DNA from: Pseudomonas sp. ANT_H4
Lineage (GTDB): Bacteria; Pseudomonadota; Gammaproteobacteria; Pseudomonadales; Pseudomonadaceae
Length of the DNA: 57,627 bases
NCBI RefSeq assembly: GCF_008369295.1
Contig: NZ_VOBG01000032.1
Coordinates: 1 to 57,627 of the forward strand
Reading direction: 5' to 3'
The notes under the pieces are model-generated. The model did no database searches. It saw only the letters and a list, made by a program, of their open reading frames with translations, and was not told the origin of the DNA. Each line of letters opens with the position of its first letter. Position 1 is the stretch's first letter. The position numbers and the translations under genes were made by a program. Positions 35,240 to 44,599 of this stretch are shown here, one piece after another.

Positions 35240-36534
35240 AAGGTCGGCCGCTGTGTTTGGGGCATCGTCGGAAGGTTCATCAGCGGGAAACTGTCTTTGA
35301 CCCCCGGCGATTTTGTCACGGGGAAACTGCTCTGAACCCAACGCAGTAATTGAATACTCGGGCTATTCATCAACAGACGGACCTGCGGGTACAGCCACAG
35401 CAGACGGTCGACGTTGTCGTTGGGTTCGTAGATCACGTCGCCCACCGCATCGTTATTGCGATCCCAACCCAGGTAATCGCTCCAATAATTGCCCTGTCCC
35501 TCGGCCGACCATTCCTGCAAGCGGGTGGCGACGTATTTGACTTGCTGCTGATTGTCGACGAAGGCGTTGCTGGCGATTCGGTTGTCTTCGGAGCCTGCAG
35601 TGAGGTGAATGCCCACGGCACTGCGCTCGAAGTGGTTGTGTTCGATGACATTGAACAGCGAGTTGTAGATAAACAGCGCCTTGCCCTCGGCACCGCTGAC
35701 CATACCGCCATCGGCGGAGCCGCTGCGCACGTCGCTGACGAAGTTGTCGCGCAGCTCGGAATAGGTGATGTAGTTCATCAGGATGCCATAGCTCTCGTCC
35801 TGCTCGGAACGGTTGCCAATCACCGTCAGCTTGCGGCTCTGCATCAAGGCATAGCCGGTGCGTGTCCGGCGGGTGGTGTTGCCGAGCAACTGGTTGTCGT
35901 TGGCGTACATGTAGTGCACGCCATAGCGCAGGTCTTCCAAAGTATTGCCCTGCAGCAGGTTGCCGTTCGAGGTGTCGATGTAGATCCCGTCGCGGGTCTG
36001 TCGCACGTGATTACCGATCACCTTGGCGCCGTGCACGGCATACAGATGAATCCCATTGCCGCGATCCTGGGAGCGAATGCTCGGGTCGCCTTCGATATCG
36101 TTGTCAATCAGGCTGACGTCGTGGGTGCTGTCCACCCAGATGCCGAAGCCTGGTCCTTTCATGCGGTTGTTGCGTATCACCGCACCCCGGGCTTTGGGAC
36201 CGATGAAAATCGCTGAGTTCATGGCCGTCATGTCGCGCCCCCAGTCAAGCAATGTGCAGCCCTCGATCCGAACGTCGGGAGCGCTGATGAACACAGCGTT
36301 GCCCTGCCCCTGCGCATTGATGACCGCACCTTTCTCGCAATCAATCTGCATCGGCTGATCGATAGTGAACTGCCCCGGGTACTCTCCGGCCGGCAACTTC
36401 CAGTGGTGATCACCATCGGGTTGCAGGGGCAGCTCGGTGATGGGCCGTGGCGACGCCTGGGCAAATGCCGATAGAAACACCAACACAAAAAGTGCCATGC
36501 CGTGTAATGAGTCATTTGTCAGGGGTTTGAACAC
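35236..36534 (-). CDS. nosD: NosD, periplasmic CuZ maturation protein
   Basis: A 432-residue exported protein with a beta-helix of repeated PbH1 units, e.g. GAVIRNNRMKGPGFGIWVDS, NGIHLYAVHGAKVIGNHVRQ and GNLLQGNTLEDLRYGVHYMY. I take the GTG at 36534, with AAAAGGTAAACGCA before it, giving a signal peptide MFKPLTNDSLHGMALFVLVF then LSAFAQA. An ATG at 36498 is a possible alternative. NosD docks on NosFY and hands copper/sulphur to NosZ. Confidence 0.9.
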   Translation of the reverse strand: MFKPLTNDSLHGMALFVLVFLSAFAQASPRPITELPLQPDGDHHWKLPAGEYPGQFTIDQPMQIDCEKGAVINAQGQGNAVFISAPDVRIEGCTLLDWGRDMTAMNSAIFIGPKARGAVIRNNRMKGPGFGIWVDSTHDVSLIDNDIEGDPSIRSQDRGNGIHLYAVHGAKVIGNHVRQTRDGIYIDTSNGNLLQGNTLEDLRYGVHYMYANDNQLLGNTTRRTRTGYALMQSRKLTVIGNRSEQDESYGILMNYITYSELRDNFVSDVRSGSADGGMVSGAEGKALFIYNSLFNVIEHNHFERSAVGIHLTAGSEDNRIASNAFVDNQQQVKYVATRLQEWSAEGQGNYWSDYLGWDRNNDAVGDVIYEPNDNVDRLLWLYPQVRLLMNSPSIQLLRWVQSSFPVTKSPGVKDSFPLMNLPTMPQTQRPTL

Positions 36535-36571
36535 TGCGTTTACCTTTTTGCGGCCCTGATGCGACCAGCCC

Positions 36572-38491
36572 TCAAGCCTTCTCGACCAGCATCCGGCCGA
36601 CCATTTCCATGTGCAGCGCATGGCAGAACCAGCTGCAGTAATACCAGTGCAACCCCGGCTTGTCGGCGACGAAGGTGATCGAGGATGTCTGCTGTGGGCT
36701 GATCTCCATGCTCACACCGTGGTTGGTCATGACGAAGCCGTGACTCACGTCTTCCACCTTATCGATGTTGGTGATGGTCACGGTGACCTCATCACCCTGC
36801 TTGACGGTGAACTCAGTGACACCGTAGACCGGGGCCATCGAGGTCATGTAGACGCGCACTTTCTTGCCGTCGTGGATGACCTTGTTGTCGGTCTCCAGCT
36901 TGATCCCGTCTTTGGCGGCGATCGCCACGGTCTCGGCGAAAAACGGGTCGTCACGGTCCCAAATCTTTTTGGTCCGGATCTGGTCACGACGGGCCATGAC
37001 GCAATCGTGGGGTTCGGCAAAGGCCGGGCCGTCGTGCACCAGTTTCATCTCGTCGCCGGAAATATCGATCAACTGGTCGTTCTCCGGGTGCAGCGGACCG
37101 GTCGACAGGAAGCGGTCCTTGGAAAACTTGCTGAGCACCACCAGCCACTGGCCGTCGGCTTCACTGGTTTCGGTCAGCGAGGCATGGTTGTGGCCCGGCT
37201 GATAGTGCACGTCGAGTTTCTGCTTGATGCAGTTGACCTTCTCGCCGCCGTAGGCGCGAACGGCTTCATCGATGTTCCACTTCACCACCTGGCTGTCGAT
37301 GAACAGTGTGGTGTAGGCATGACCGCGCCCGTCGTAGGTGGTGTGAAGCGGCCCGAGCCCCAGTTCCGGCTCGCCGACCACCACGTCGCGCGGGTCCTTG
37401 AATTTGTCGTCGAACAGATCATCCAGTTTGGCGGTGGCTATGATCGTGCAGGTCGGTGAGAGTTTGCCAGCGGCAATGAAGTACTTGCCATCGGGCGTCA
37501 TATTGATCCCGTGAGGGTTCTTCGGCACCGGGATATAGCGCGTGAACTCGCTGTCCTTGCCCTCAGTTCTACGACCATCGACCACCGGTGACTTGGCGTC
37601 ACCCAGGGTGATGAACTTGCCGGCCTTGATAGCCGCTTCGATGCGCGGGATGTTAAACACCACCACCCAGTCGCGCTCGTTACGCATCATGCCGCCCAGG
37701 TCGTAGGCCTTCTCGGAGTTGTAGCAGGTCGACGCTGCGTACTTGCCAGTGTAGTCAGCGTCGGTGTTATCGAGGTTGCCCTCGACGATCACCTGAAAGG
37801 CCATCTCCATTTTTTCGGCATCAATGACGTTGAACATGGTGTAGCTGTTCTTGTCCTGCAGGTCGAAGGTGCTGCCGTCATTGGGGTGCGGAATGACAAA
37901 CTCGGAATTGGCAAACACGTATTTGGTGTGCGGCATTTTCTGCAGGCGCAACCCATGAATGGTCTGCACGTTCGGCACGGTGAGCATCTTGTCGCACTTC
38001 ATGATGTCCAGACGGATACGCGCAACGCGGCTGTTGGCCTTGTCATTGATGAACAGGTACTTGCCGTCGTACTTGCCGTCGGTCATGGACAAATGCGGGT
38101 GGTGGCAGTCGCCATTCTGGAAGTGGGCGCTGTCGCCCATGACCCGTTTGCTTTCGTTGGTCAGGCCCCAGCCGGTAGCGGAATCGACGTTGAACACCGG
38201 GATGCGCAACAACTCACGCATGGATGGAACGCCCATGATCCGCACTTCACCCTGATGGCCGCCGCTCCAGAAACCGTAGTACTGATCCAGCTCGCCCGGC
38301 CCTACATGAATTTTTGACTGCGCGTCCTTGGCCGCCGCGGCCCAGGACTCACGAGTGAATACCGCGCTACCCAACGCCGTGCCACCCGCCAGCGCGGCAC
38401 CTGTCAGGGCTGAGACGCCAAGAAAACCGCGTCGGTTAAGGCCAGCGCCAATCACTGGTTCATGATCGTTTTTCGACTTTTTATCGCTCAT
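36572..38491 (-). CDS. nosZ: NosZ, nitrous oxide reductase (clade I)
   Basis: A 639-residue periplasmic copper enzyme. A twin-arginine signal, NRRGFLGVSALTGAALAGG, identifies clade I (Tat-exported). The seven-bladed propeller holds the CuZ histidines (DCHHPHLSMTDGKYDGKYLF, YQPGHNHASLTE, GPAFAEPHDCVMARRDQI). The C-terminal CuA domain has YYCSWFCHALHMEM, with the Cys, His and Met ligands all present. It reduces N2O to N2. It follows nosR by 59 bp. Confidence 0.96.
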   Translation of the reverse strand: MSDKKSKNDHEPVIGAGLNRRGFLGVSALTGAALAGGTALGSAVFTRESWAAAAKDAQSKIHVGPGELDQYYGFWSGGHQGEVRIMGVPSMRELLRIPVFNVDSATGWGLTNESKRVMGDSAHFQNGDCHHPHLSMTDGKYDGKYLFINDKANSRVARIRLDIMKCDKMLTVPNVQTIHGLRLQKMPHTKYVFANSEFVIPHPNDGSTFDLQDKNSYTMFNVIDAEKMEMAFQVIVEGNLDNTDADYTGKYAASTCYNSEKAYDLGGMMRNERDWVVVFNIPRIEAAIKAGKFITLGDAKSPVVDGRRTEGKDSEFTRYIPVPKNPHGINMTPDGKYFIAAGKLSPTCTIIATAKLDDLFDDKFKDPRDVVVGEPELGLGPLHTTYDGRGHAYTTLFIDSQVVKWNIDEAVRAYGGEKVNCIKQKLDVHYQPGHNHASLTETSEADGQWLVVLSKFSKDRFLSTGPLHPENDQLIDISGDEMKLVHDGPAFAEPHDCVMARRDQIRTKKIWDRDDPFFAETVAIAAKDGIKLETDNKVIHDGKKVRVYMTSMAPVYGVTEFTVKQGDEVTVTITNIDKVEDVSHGFVMTNHGVSMEISPQQTSSITFVADKPGLHWYYCSWFCHALHMEMVGRMLVEKA

Positions 38492-38550
38492 GGGTTTTGC
38501 TCCATCGGGGGCAGATATGAGAAAGCTCGGTCAATCGATGCGTGTCCGGG

Positions 38551-40740
38551 TCAGGGCTCGAACACTTGCACCACCGGAATCAACTCGGCGTGCTCTGGCA
38601 CGGGTGCGGGCTTGTCCCGCGTCTTACGCTTGTTCTTGAGCACCAGCGGCGGGCATTTGTTTTCGTTGTGGTAGGTCATCTGGCAATCGAGGCAGTAATG
38701 GCACTCGTTGCCGTTGATGTGACCATCCGGGTGGATCGCCTGGATCTCACATTCCTTGGCGCACAGCTGGCAGGGGGTGCCGCATTCTTTCCGGCGTTTG
38801 AGCCAGTCGAACAGACGCAGCTTGCTGGGGATAGCCAGCGCGGCACCCAACGGGCAGACGTAGCGGCAATAGACTTTGCGCGTGAAGATGTTGATGACCA
38901 GCAACGCCACCGCATAGGCCACGAACCACCACTGGCGATCGAACTTGAGGGTGATGGCGGTCTTGAAGGGTTCCACTTCGGCAAATTGCTCGGCGGTAGT
39001 CATCGACTCAAGCGAGATGCCGAACAGCACCAGCAGAATGATGTACTTCACGGCCCACAAGCGTTCATGCAATGCGAAGGGCAATTCAAATTGCGGAACC
39101 TTGAGTTTGCGCGAAGCTTCGTTGATCAACTCCTGCAAGGCGCCGAAGGGACACAACCAGCCACAGAACACTCCTCGCCCCCAGAGCAGAATACTGGCGG
39201 CGGTGAATGTCCAGAGGATGAAAACAATCGGGTCAGTGAGAAACAGTTCCCAGCGGAAGTTCTCAAACAGGGCATGGGCGAAGGTCAGGACATTGACCAC
39301 CGAGATCTGCCCCAGGGCATACCAGCCGATGAACACCACGGTGAAAACCAAATAGACGCGACGCAGCCAGTGGAGAAAGCGCGGGTATTGGGTGAAGGTA
39401 TCCTGCAGGAACAAAATCACCATCAACACAGCAAGGGCCGTGCAAAGGATCCCGATCTGAAACGCTTTCTGGTACCAGATATTGACCCACGTCGGTCTGT
39501 TGGCAACCTCGATGGCGGCCAGTTCTTCGGCGCTAGGCGGTGGACGCAAAAGGTATGGCTCGGGCAACTGGTAAGACAGCTCGAAGCTACTGAACACACC
39601 GCTCACCGCGCCGATCTGGCGACGCACCAGTAACTCCAGGGACCAGGGCGATCCTGGGTCGAACCGGGCCGGCTCGCGCACAATGAAAATCGACATTTCG
39701 GTGAATTCCGGCATGCCCTTGGCAAAGACATCGGAGAGCCGCTGATGGTCCATGTCGCGGAAGCTGATGATGTTGCCGAACTGGCGTAATTGCACCCGAT
39801 CGAAGATCCCGCCGCGCACATACCCCGAGCCTTTATAGGAATACAGGCCACGCCCCAGCACCGCGATGGCCTGCTCGCCGGGCTTGAGATCTTGCATGAG
39901 GAAACGGTATTGATTGTCGCCCAGCAGCGCGCGGCCGATGGTCGGCGGGTTCAAGTCGGCGGTGTAGAGCTCGATAAAGGTCTCATCAACCTGATCGGCG
40001 CTGGCGTTGTCGACGCCTTCGGCTTCGGTGCCCTTGAAGGCAGCGTCGACCTGGCCACGGGTCAGGTTCAAGCGGCGGATGGCGCCGTTGCCCGTCAGTT
40101 GCTCCCAAGTGGCGGGTTCGTAAAAGTCCTGGCGCACGGTGGCGGGCTTCTGTGTTGCGCCACCCTTGTCCTCAATAAGCTTCAGCGATACGGCCACCTT
40201 GTGCGCAGCGCGCATGATGATCTCATTGACCACCATGACGGTGACCGTCGCTCCAGAGATCCCATCGACTGTCACCGCCTCTGGATCACTGGAGTGACCG
40301 ACGACCACCCTTCGGTCGGCCTTGATCCCTTTGTATTTGGCATCAAAGGCATGAAGCTTTTCCACGGGAATGCCGATCAGCAGAATCGGCTCATGGTGTT
40401 CCAGCACGTAGGCATCCTGGATGACACCGTGGGTATCGAGGATGACCTGCATGTTAATCGGCTTGCCCGAGTAGGCTGGAATATCCACCACGTCCTGACT
40501 CTGGAACACATAACCAAGCACCTCTTTGCCGGTGCCGATGGTGCGAACCTTGAACTCGCCTGTCGGCTCGGAAAGCTTATCACTGCCAGGAAATATGGCG
40601 TCTACACGCTGCTGCTCGAGCCCGCCGTAGTCCTTCGCCTGTAATCCGGAAAACCCACCTAACACCAGGCACAACAAAATGATCAGCCCATATTTTAATG
40701 GACGCCGGACACCGGGCAGTGAGAACTTGGAAGCATGCAT
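38551..40740 (-). CDS. nosR: NosR, membrane flavo-iron-sulphur regulator/electron donor
   Basis: A 729-residue polytopic protein: signal region (LKYGLIILLCLVLGGFSGLQ), a periplasmic FMN-binding domain (EAVTVDGISGATVTVMVVNE, with the Thr for covalent flavin), a membrane block of about five spans, and C-terminal polyferredoxin with CGWLCPFGALQEL, CRYVCPLGAALAIP and two Cys clusters (CGTPCQLCAKECEI; CHYCLDCQMTYHNENKCP). NosR is needed for nosZ expression and electron flow to N2O reductase. First gene of the operon. Confidence 0.95.
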   Translation of the reverse strand: MHASKFSLPGVRRPLKYGLIILLCLVLGGFSGLQAKDYGGLEQQRVDAIFPGSDKLSEPTGEFKVRTIGTGKEVLGYVFQSQDVVDIPAYSGKPINMQVILDTHGVIQDAYVLEHHEPILLIGIPVEKLHAFDAKYKGIKADRRVVVGHSSDPEAVTVDGISGATVTVMVVNEIIMRAAHKVAVSLKLIEDKGGATQKPATVRQDFYEPATWEQLTGNGAIRRLNLTRGQVDAAFKGTEAEGVDNASADQVDETFIELYTADLNPPTIGRALLGDNQYRFLMQDLKPGEQAIAVLGRGLYSYKGSGYVRGGIFDRVQLRQFGNIISFRDMDHQRLSDVFAKGMPEFTEMSIFIVREPARFDPGSPWSLELLVRRQIGAVSGVFSSFELSYQLPEPYLLRPPPSAEELAAIEVANRPTWVNIWYQKAFQIGILCTALAVLMVILFLQDTFTQYPRFLHWLRRVYLVFTVVFIGWYALGQISVVNVLTFAHALFENFRWELFLTDPIVFILWTFTAASILLWGRGVFCGWLCPFGALQELINEASRKLKVPQFELPFALHERLWAVKYIILLVLFGISLESMTTAEQFAEVEPFKTAITLKFDRQWWFVAYAVALLVINIFTRKVYCRYVCPLGAALAIPSKLRLFDWLKRRKECGTPCQLCAKECEIQAIHPDGHINGNECHYCLDCQMTYHNENKCPPLVLKNKRKTRDKPAPVPEHAELIPVVQVFEP

Positions 40741-40987
40741 GCGTTCGCTGAGCGATCGACCTCTGACGAATGACCCGCCGAGTAACGATTATGCTCCATC
40801 GCCTCTTAATTAAGATTATGTAATCAACACTCCTCCTTACTCACGGACATTGCAAATCATATTCTATAAGCGGGTCAAAACAACTTTCAGCACCAATGGT
40901 TCAATATTTATTTAAGGAAGGAAGGCCATCCAGTAGACAAATAATCATCTTCAAATAGGTCGGTATATTTTTAGTCATTCCACATGC

Positions 40988-41001
40988 CTGATTTTCATCG
41001 A
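40988..41001 (-). promoter_or_regulatory. Imperfect ANR/DNR box ahead of nosR
   Basis: CTGAT-TTTC-ATCGA matches eight of ten positions of TTGAT-N4-ATCAA. On the minus strand TATACC (40967-40962) lies about 30 bp downstream as a candidate -10. Its long leader to nosR (about 210 bases) is plausible for nos operons. The remainder of 40741-41216 holds no gene. Confidence 0.4.
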
Positions 41002-41216
41002 GTTTTCGTCTAAAACACAGACCTGAATAAATTATTTTCTTGACTATAAACTGGAATTTCCGAATCACCCCCCCCTTGCGAATACAATTTCAGGCGAAGG
41101 ACCATCAATCGATGGTGAAGCGCTTGACCTTTCGCCTAAGCGTTTCTAGGAGACAGTAAACGAAGTCGATTACTCATTGTCATATTTAGCACTATTGGTA
41201 TTTTGGACCCAGACTA

Positions 41217-41774
41217 ATGTTCGAACTTCCAGTAATTTATACAATAGGCCATTCCACCAGAACCCTATCTGAGTTCATTGAACTACTTCAGGCCGAACAT
41301 ATTGAATGGCTCGCGGATATTCGTACCGCGCCCCTATCGCGAACTAACCCTCAATTCAATTTCAATACATTACCGCAAGCGCTTGCTGCGCAAAACATCG
41401 ATTATATACAACTGGCCAAACTTGGCGGATTACGAAAAAAATCAAAAACTGTGGCGCCAGTTATTAATGGATTCTGGATCAACCAAAGTTTTCACAACTA
41501 TGCTGATTATGCATTGTCTAATGAATTTGAATCGGGACTATCACAATTGTTAGCGCTCAGTCAGAACCAGCAGTGCGCGATCATGTGTGCGGAGGCCGTC
41601 TGGTGGCGTTGCCATCGTCGGATTGTTGCTGACTACCTTATCCACCGCGGCCGGATAGTCGTTCATTTGATGGGCCGGACCATAGCTAAATCAGCAACAT
41701 TGAGTAAGGCTGCTACCCCTATGGGGCATTCTCTTGTCTACCCGGCGCAGACCTGTCGGATGAGGTGCTCCTGA
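41217..41774 (+). CDS. DUF488-family protein
   Basis: A 185-residue cytoplasmic protein starting LPVIYTIGHSTRTLSEFIEL with WLADIRTAPLSRTNPQFNFN and CAIMCAEAVWWRCHRRIVAD, the hallmarks of DUF488 (conserved Cys-Ala-Glu and Cys-His-Arg). The final ~30 residues (SKAATPMGHSLVYPAQTCRM) diverge from normal family ends and look frameshifted. DUF488 proteins are thought to bind a nucleic acid or nucleotide, function unproven. A broken relative lies at 44600-44893. Confidence 0.8.
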   Translation: MFELPVIYTIGHSTRTLSEFIELLQAEHIEWLADIRTAPLSRTNPQFNFNTLPQALAAQNIDYIQLAKLGGLRKKSKTVAPVINGFWINQSFHNYADYALSNEFESGLSQLLALSQNQQCAIMCAEAVWWRCHRRIVADYLIHRGRIVVHLMGRTIAKSATLSKAATPMGHSLVYPAQTCRMRCS

Positions 41775-41794
41775 CATGGAGGTTAACGGCGCGC

Positions 41795-42151
41795 TCATGT
41801 CCCGGACAGTTTTCGAAATCTCACCGCACGGTCGACGCTGTCGACCATTTGGGAGGCAGCATGAATCGTCAGCGGGTGCTGGGTGAAACCCGGTCTTGGT
41901 GTGATGTAGCTAGCCATTTCGCGCGCGACAGCAATCTGTTGATCCGACCCTTGGGCGAGCAAAGCGATCACCAGATTTTCCAACGCAATCACACGGACAC
42001 GAAGATGTACCAGTTCGGCATTCGACAATTCAGGAATATCACTAGCCCTTTGGGTAAGGAGGCCTTCTGCTAAATCTTCATTGTCCCATTTTGAAAGCGT
42101 CGTCTGGAGTCGTTGGGAAGCAACTGACGAGATGGTCTTTTCTTCAGGCAT
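41795..42151 (-). CDS. Unknown helical protein
   Basis: A 118-residue protein starting MPEEKTISSVASQRLQTTLS, mostly helical, with VHLRVRVIALENLVIALLAQ resembling the N terminus of small cytoplasmic proteins with a leucine-rich helix. It ends DSVDRAVRFRKLSGT. The ATG at 42151 begins the conserved part; AGGGAA precedes it. A decayed copy of its last third lies at 45000-45130 in the same order after the second DUF488 remnant. Function unknown. The IS2-like element begins 84 bp upstream. Confidence 0.6.
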   Translation of the reverse strand: MPEEKTISSVASQRLQTTLSKWDNEDLAEGLLTQRASDIPELSNAELVHLRVRVIALENLVIALLAQGSDQQIAVAREMASYITPRPGFTQHPLTIHAASQMVDSVDRAVRFRKLSGT

Positions 42152-42304
42152 AAGAGAATTCCCTAAAAGGAGGTAGATGTCGGATCGCTTGAGACAACTT
42201 AAACGATGATAACCGGATGATCTATCAATGATGTTGAACGAGCCCCATGAAAGACAGGACACCGTTTCCCCCTTACGAGAAGGGGTAGGCAAACGGTTAT
42301 GTTT

Positions 42305-42691
42305 ATGACTAATAGCAACGATAAGAGTGGTGAGCTTTTGGGTCAGGAGCGGCGGCGCCGCTGGAGCTCAGAGCAAAAAATGGCAATGGTTCGCGAGAGC
42401 CTTGAGCCAGGACAAAGCGTTTCGGTGGTGGCTCGGCGTAACGGCATCAATGCCAACCAGCTGTTCCTGTGGCGCAAGCTTTACCAGGACGGCAGTTTGT
42501 CGGCGGTCAGTGCCGGTGAAGCTGTGGTGCCTGCCTCCGAGCTGAGCGATGCGCTCAAGCAGATCCGTGAACTGCAACGGATGCTGGGCAAGAAAACAAT
42601 GGAAGCAGAGATCCTCAAAGAGGCCGTGGAGATCGCCCGGTCGCGAAAATGGATTGCGCACTCACCCTTGTTGCGGGGGGACAACCAGTGA
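42305..42691 (+). CDS. IS2-group transposase OrfA
   Basis: A 128-residue OrfA: RRRRWSSEQKMAMVRESLEP and QSVSVVARRNGINANQLFLW form the helix-turn-helix, and ELQRMLGKKTMEAEILKEAV the leucine-zipper/coupling segment. The end SRKWIAHSPLLRGDNQ matches IS2 OrfA. In IS2 a programmed frameshift joins OrfA to OrfB. OrfA seems intact but its partner is dead. Confidence 0.85.
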   Translation: MTNSNDKSGELLGQERRRRWSSEQKMAMVRESLEPGQSVSVVARRNGINANQLFLWRKLYQDGSLSAVSAGEAVVPASELSDALKQIRELQRMLGKKTMEAEILKEAVEIARSRKWIAHSPLLRGDNQ

Positions 42692-43451
42692 AACTGGTCA
42701 GTAGATGTCTCGGTGTAGCACGCTCGCAATTAACGGTTCGAATCAAGCAATCGGTATCGCCCAAAGTACGGCGAAGCAGGCCTGTGGACGATGCTGATCT
42801 GGTGGTTGAAATCCAGTAACAGGTCAGCGAACTGCCCAGCTATGGCTACCGTCGGGTCTGGGGATTACTGCGTCGCGCCCGTGAAACCCAGTCGCTACCG
42901 GAGATCAATGTGAAGCAGGTTTACCGGGTCATGCGCGATCATAACTTGCTGCTTGAACGCCGAATCAAACATCCCGGCGTGCCACGTCGGCACGAAGGCC
43001 GTATTGCGGTGAAAACCAACGATACGCGTTGGTGCTCGGACGGCTTTGAGTTCCGCTGCGAGGACGGCGCGAAACTGAGCGTGACATCCGCGACTTGATG
43101 CTGGAAAGCGTAGAAAAGCGCTTTGGCGATCAACTGCCCATAACTCCTGTGCAATGGCTAAGCGATAACGGCTCGGCGTACACCGCCGAACAGACACGCC
43201 TGTTTGCTCGACAGATCGGTTTGCAGCCGGTGACCACTCCGGTACGCAGCCCCCAGAGCAACGGCATGGCCGAGAGCTTCGTGAAAACGATCAAGCGCGA
43301 TTAAGTGGCGCATATGCCCAAACCGGATCGGGAAACAGCGTTGCGCAACCTGGCAATTGCCTTTGAACATTACAACGAGCAGCATCCGCACAGCGCTTTG
43401 AAATATCGCTCGCCAAGGGAGTTCAGGTGCTTGGCGGCGGCATCAATTTAA
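42688..43451 (+). pseudogene. IS2-group transposase OrfB, inactive
   Basis: Readable from KLVSRCLGVARSQLTVRIKQ. There is an in-frame stop near 42817-42819 (EIQ-stop-QVSELPSYGYRRVWGLL), then VYRVMRDHNLLLERRIKHPG. The DDE region is partly deleted: after TRWCSDGFEFRCEDGAKLSV the frame breaks at 43096 and resumes at VQWLSDNGSAYTAEQTRLFA. A further stop follows VKTIKRD. Cannot make a full transposase. Confidence 0.85.
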
Positions 43452-43683
43452 CAGAGAGTTGGTGTCCGGTTTTGTAGGGGCAAGTCCAGCCATCAACCTA
43501 GCTGGTGAGAAGGGCTAAACCGAAAGGCAGGATATTGTATTCTCTTTGTGCAAGATGACTGCTCATAAAAACAATATAAATCATATGATTAAAAATTGAA
43601 TGGCCTAATTTTCAGTTATTTCGACATGACCCCCGGTAGAGATCACCATACTTTTTGGTTGAGGTGATACGTCATCTATCGCT

Positions 43684-43712
43684 GGTCAGCTCGAATGCAA
43701 ACAAGTGGTCAG
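43684..43712. repeat. 29-bp repeat, copy 1
   Basis: Begins GGTCAGCTCGAATGCAAACA and ends GTGGTCAG; 28 bases with few changes recur at 51652-51679. The GAATGCAA-N5-GGTCAG arrangement resembles the multiple terminal repeats of IS21-like elements. The flanking ~200 bp carry no gene. Confidence 0.4.
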
Positions 43713-43902
43713 TGGGAAAGCAAACGACAGCCTGCCCGACTGGCATCGGAACTGTGGCCTTTACCGGCATTGCAGCTTACAAATGTTAGTTGAGCACTGG
43801 AGGCGTCGGAATATCCCTAGCATTGGTACTGCGCCCCCATGTCAAAGTCACTCATCGAGTACCAATCGTCCAGCCATGCACGCACAAGCTATCAGTCGAG
43901 AA

Positions 43903-43958
43903 GTCATATTGACTATTTGCTTGTCATTATGACCTTTTTATAATCAGGTCATAATGAC
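43903..43958 (+). promoter_or_regulatory. Three NorR-type binding sites, second cluster
   Basis: GTCATATTGAC (43903-43913), GTCATTATGAC (43923-43933) and GTCATAATGAC (43948-43958), all exact GTCA-N3-TGAC. The spacings of 20 and 25 bp are the same as at norV read toward its promoter. They face the gene at 44058. Confidence 0.82.
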
Positions 43959-44000
43959 CATGCAATTTCCTAAGTAATTGAAATCAATCGATAAAATTAT

Positions 44001-44015
44001 TGGCCCGTTTTGTGT
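44001..44015 (+). promoter_or_regulatory. Likely sigma54 promoter of the glycine-zipper gene
   Basis: TGGCCC-GTTTT-GTGT resembles TGGCAC-N5-TTGC: the -24 GG is exact, while the -12 box keeps only G of GC. The GG lies 49.5 bp from the centre of the nearest NorR-type site (50.5 at norV). The predicted start near 44027 leaves a ~31-base leader, as at norV. Confidence 0.6.
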
Positions 44016-44057
44016 ATTGAATAACGAACTTAACGCAAATCCCAAAGGGACAATGTC

Positions 44058-44408
44058 ATGACTCGTTCAATCGCGCTCGGTTTTACCCTGTGTACACTGC
44101 TGTCTCCGCTATGCCAGGCAGACCAGATAATCCGTGAAGTCCCCGACACAACCGCTGGCAAGGGTTTCGGCGCCTTGGCCGGAATGATGGTTGGCGCGGC
44201 AGGCGGCCCGATTGGTGCATTAGTCGGCGCAGCTGGGGGTTTTTTCGCAGGCAGTGCGGTGCAAGTAGGCATTGGCAAATCTGAAACCGCTTATGACGTG
44301 AAAAACGCCCAAGGTGAGATTAGTACGGTGCGCTCACCCAATGCGAGTTTTGAAGTCGGGCAGCAGGTCACGCGTAAAGGTGCGCGACTGGTGGCATCTG
44401 AGGAGTAA
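44058..44408 (+). CDS. Secreted glycine-zipper protein, probable NorR target
   Basis: A 116-residue protein: signal peptide MTRSIALGFTLCTLLSPLCQ followed by ADQ, a Gly/Ala-rich hydrophobic hairpin (residues ~35-75, GFGALAGMMVGAAGGPIGAL, GAAGGFFAGSAVQVG) of the glycine-zipper type, and a soluble end with VKNAQGEISTVRSPNASFEV. The signal has no lipobox. Such proteins sit in the outer membrane or periplasm, often in envelope stress. Good AAAGGGA site. Upstream lie three NorR-type sites and a -24/-12 element; downstream a terminator, so it is a single-gene unit. Role in NO stress is inference. Confidence 0.85.
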   Translation: MTRSIALGFTLCTLLSPLCQADQIIREVPDTTAGKGFGALAGMMVGAAGGPIGALVGAAGGFFAGSAVQVGIGKSETAYDVKNAQGEISTVRSPNASFEVGQQVTRKGARLVASEE

Positions 44409-44449
44409 GAAGCTGAAACAGTTTCATGCAACTAATAGAACCGTTTTTT

Positions 44450-44473
44450 AGGCTCGCTTGCGGGCCTTTTTTA
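44450..44473 (+). terminator. Terminator of the glycine-zipper gene
   Basis: AGGCTCGC and GCGGGCCT form an 8-bp stem with one G-U pair in RNA and a short loop, followed by six T. It lies 42 bp after the stop codon. Confidence 0.75.
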
Positions 44474-44599
44474 AATCCCTTTTTGAAATTTATTATTAAC
44501 GAGTTCGATGATTGATCAGCTTTCTTATAGATCCCCACCACTCGATGTTCTTCCCCCCATGGCTTGCCCGGTCAACCCTGAGGTATGATCCTCTTTGTC

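Larger units (their letters stand above)
42235..43488. mobile_element. Degenerate IS3-family element, IS2 group
   Basis: About 1254 bp bounded by imperfect inverted ends: left TGAACGAGCCCCATGAAAGA and right end whose complement reads TGGACTTGCCCCTACAAAAC, both running on into GACACC. It carries IS2-type orfA and a broken orfB. Five-base flanks (GATGT, GCCAT) do not match, so the element is old or has lost its target duplication. Confidence 0.75.

Noticed and set aside
38542..39633. A 363-codon plus-strand open frame
   Set aside because: Antisense to nosR. The sequence is rich in H, Q and G with no motif.
40741..41216. A NorR-type site ahead of nosR
   Set aside because: No GTCA-N3-TGAC palindrome is present. 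The best regulatory candidate is an imperfect ANR-like box.
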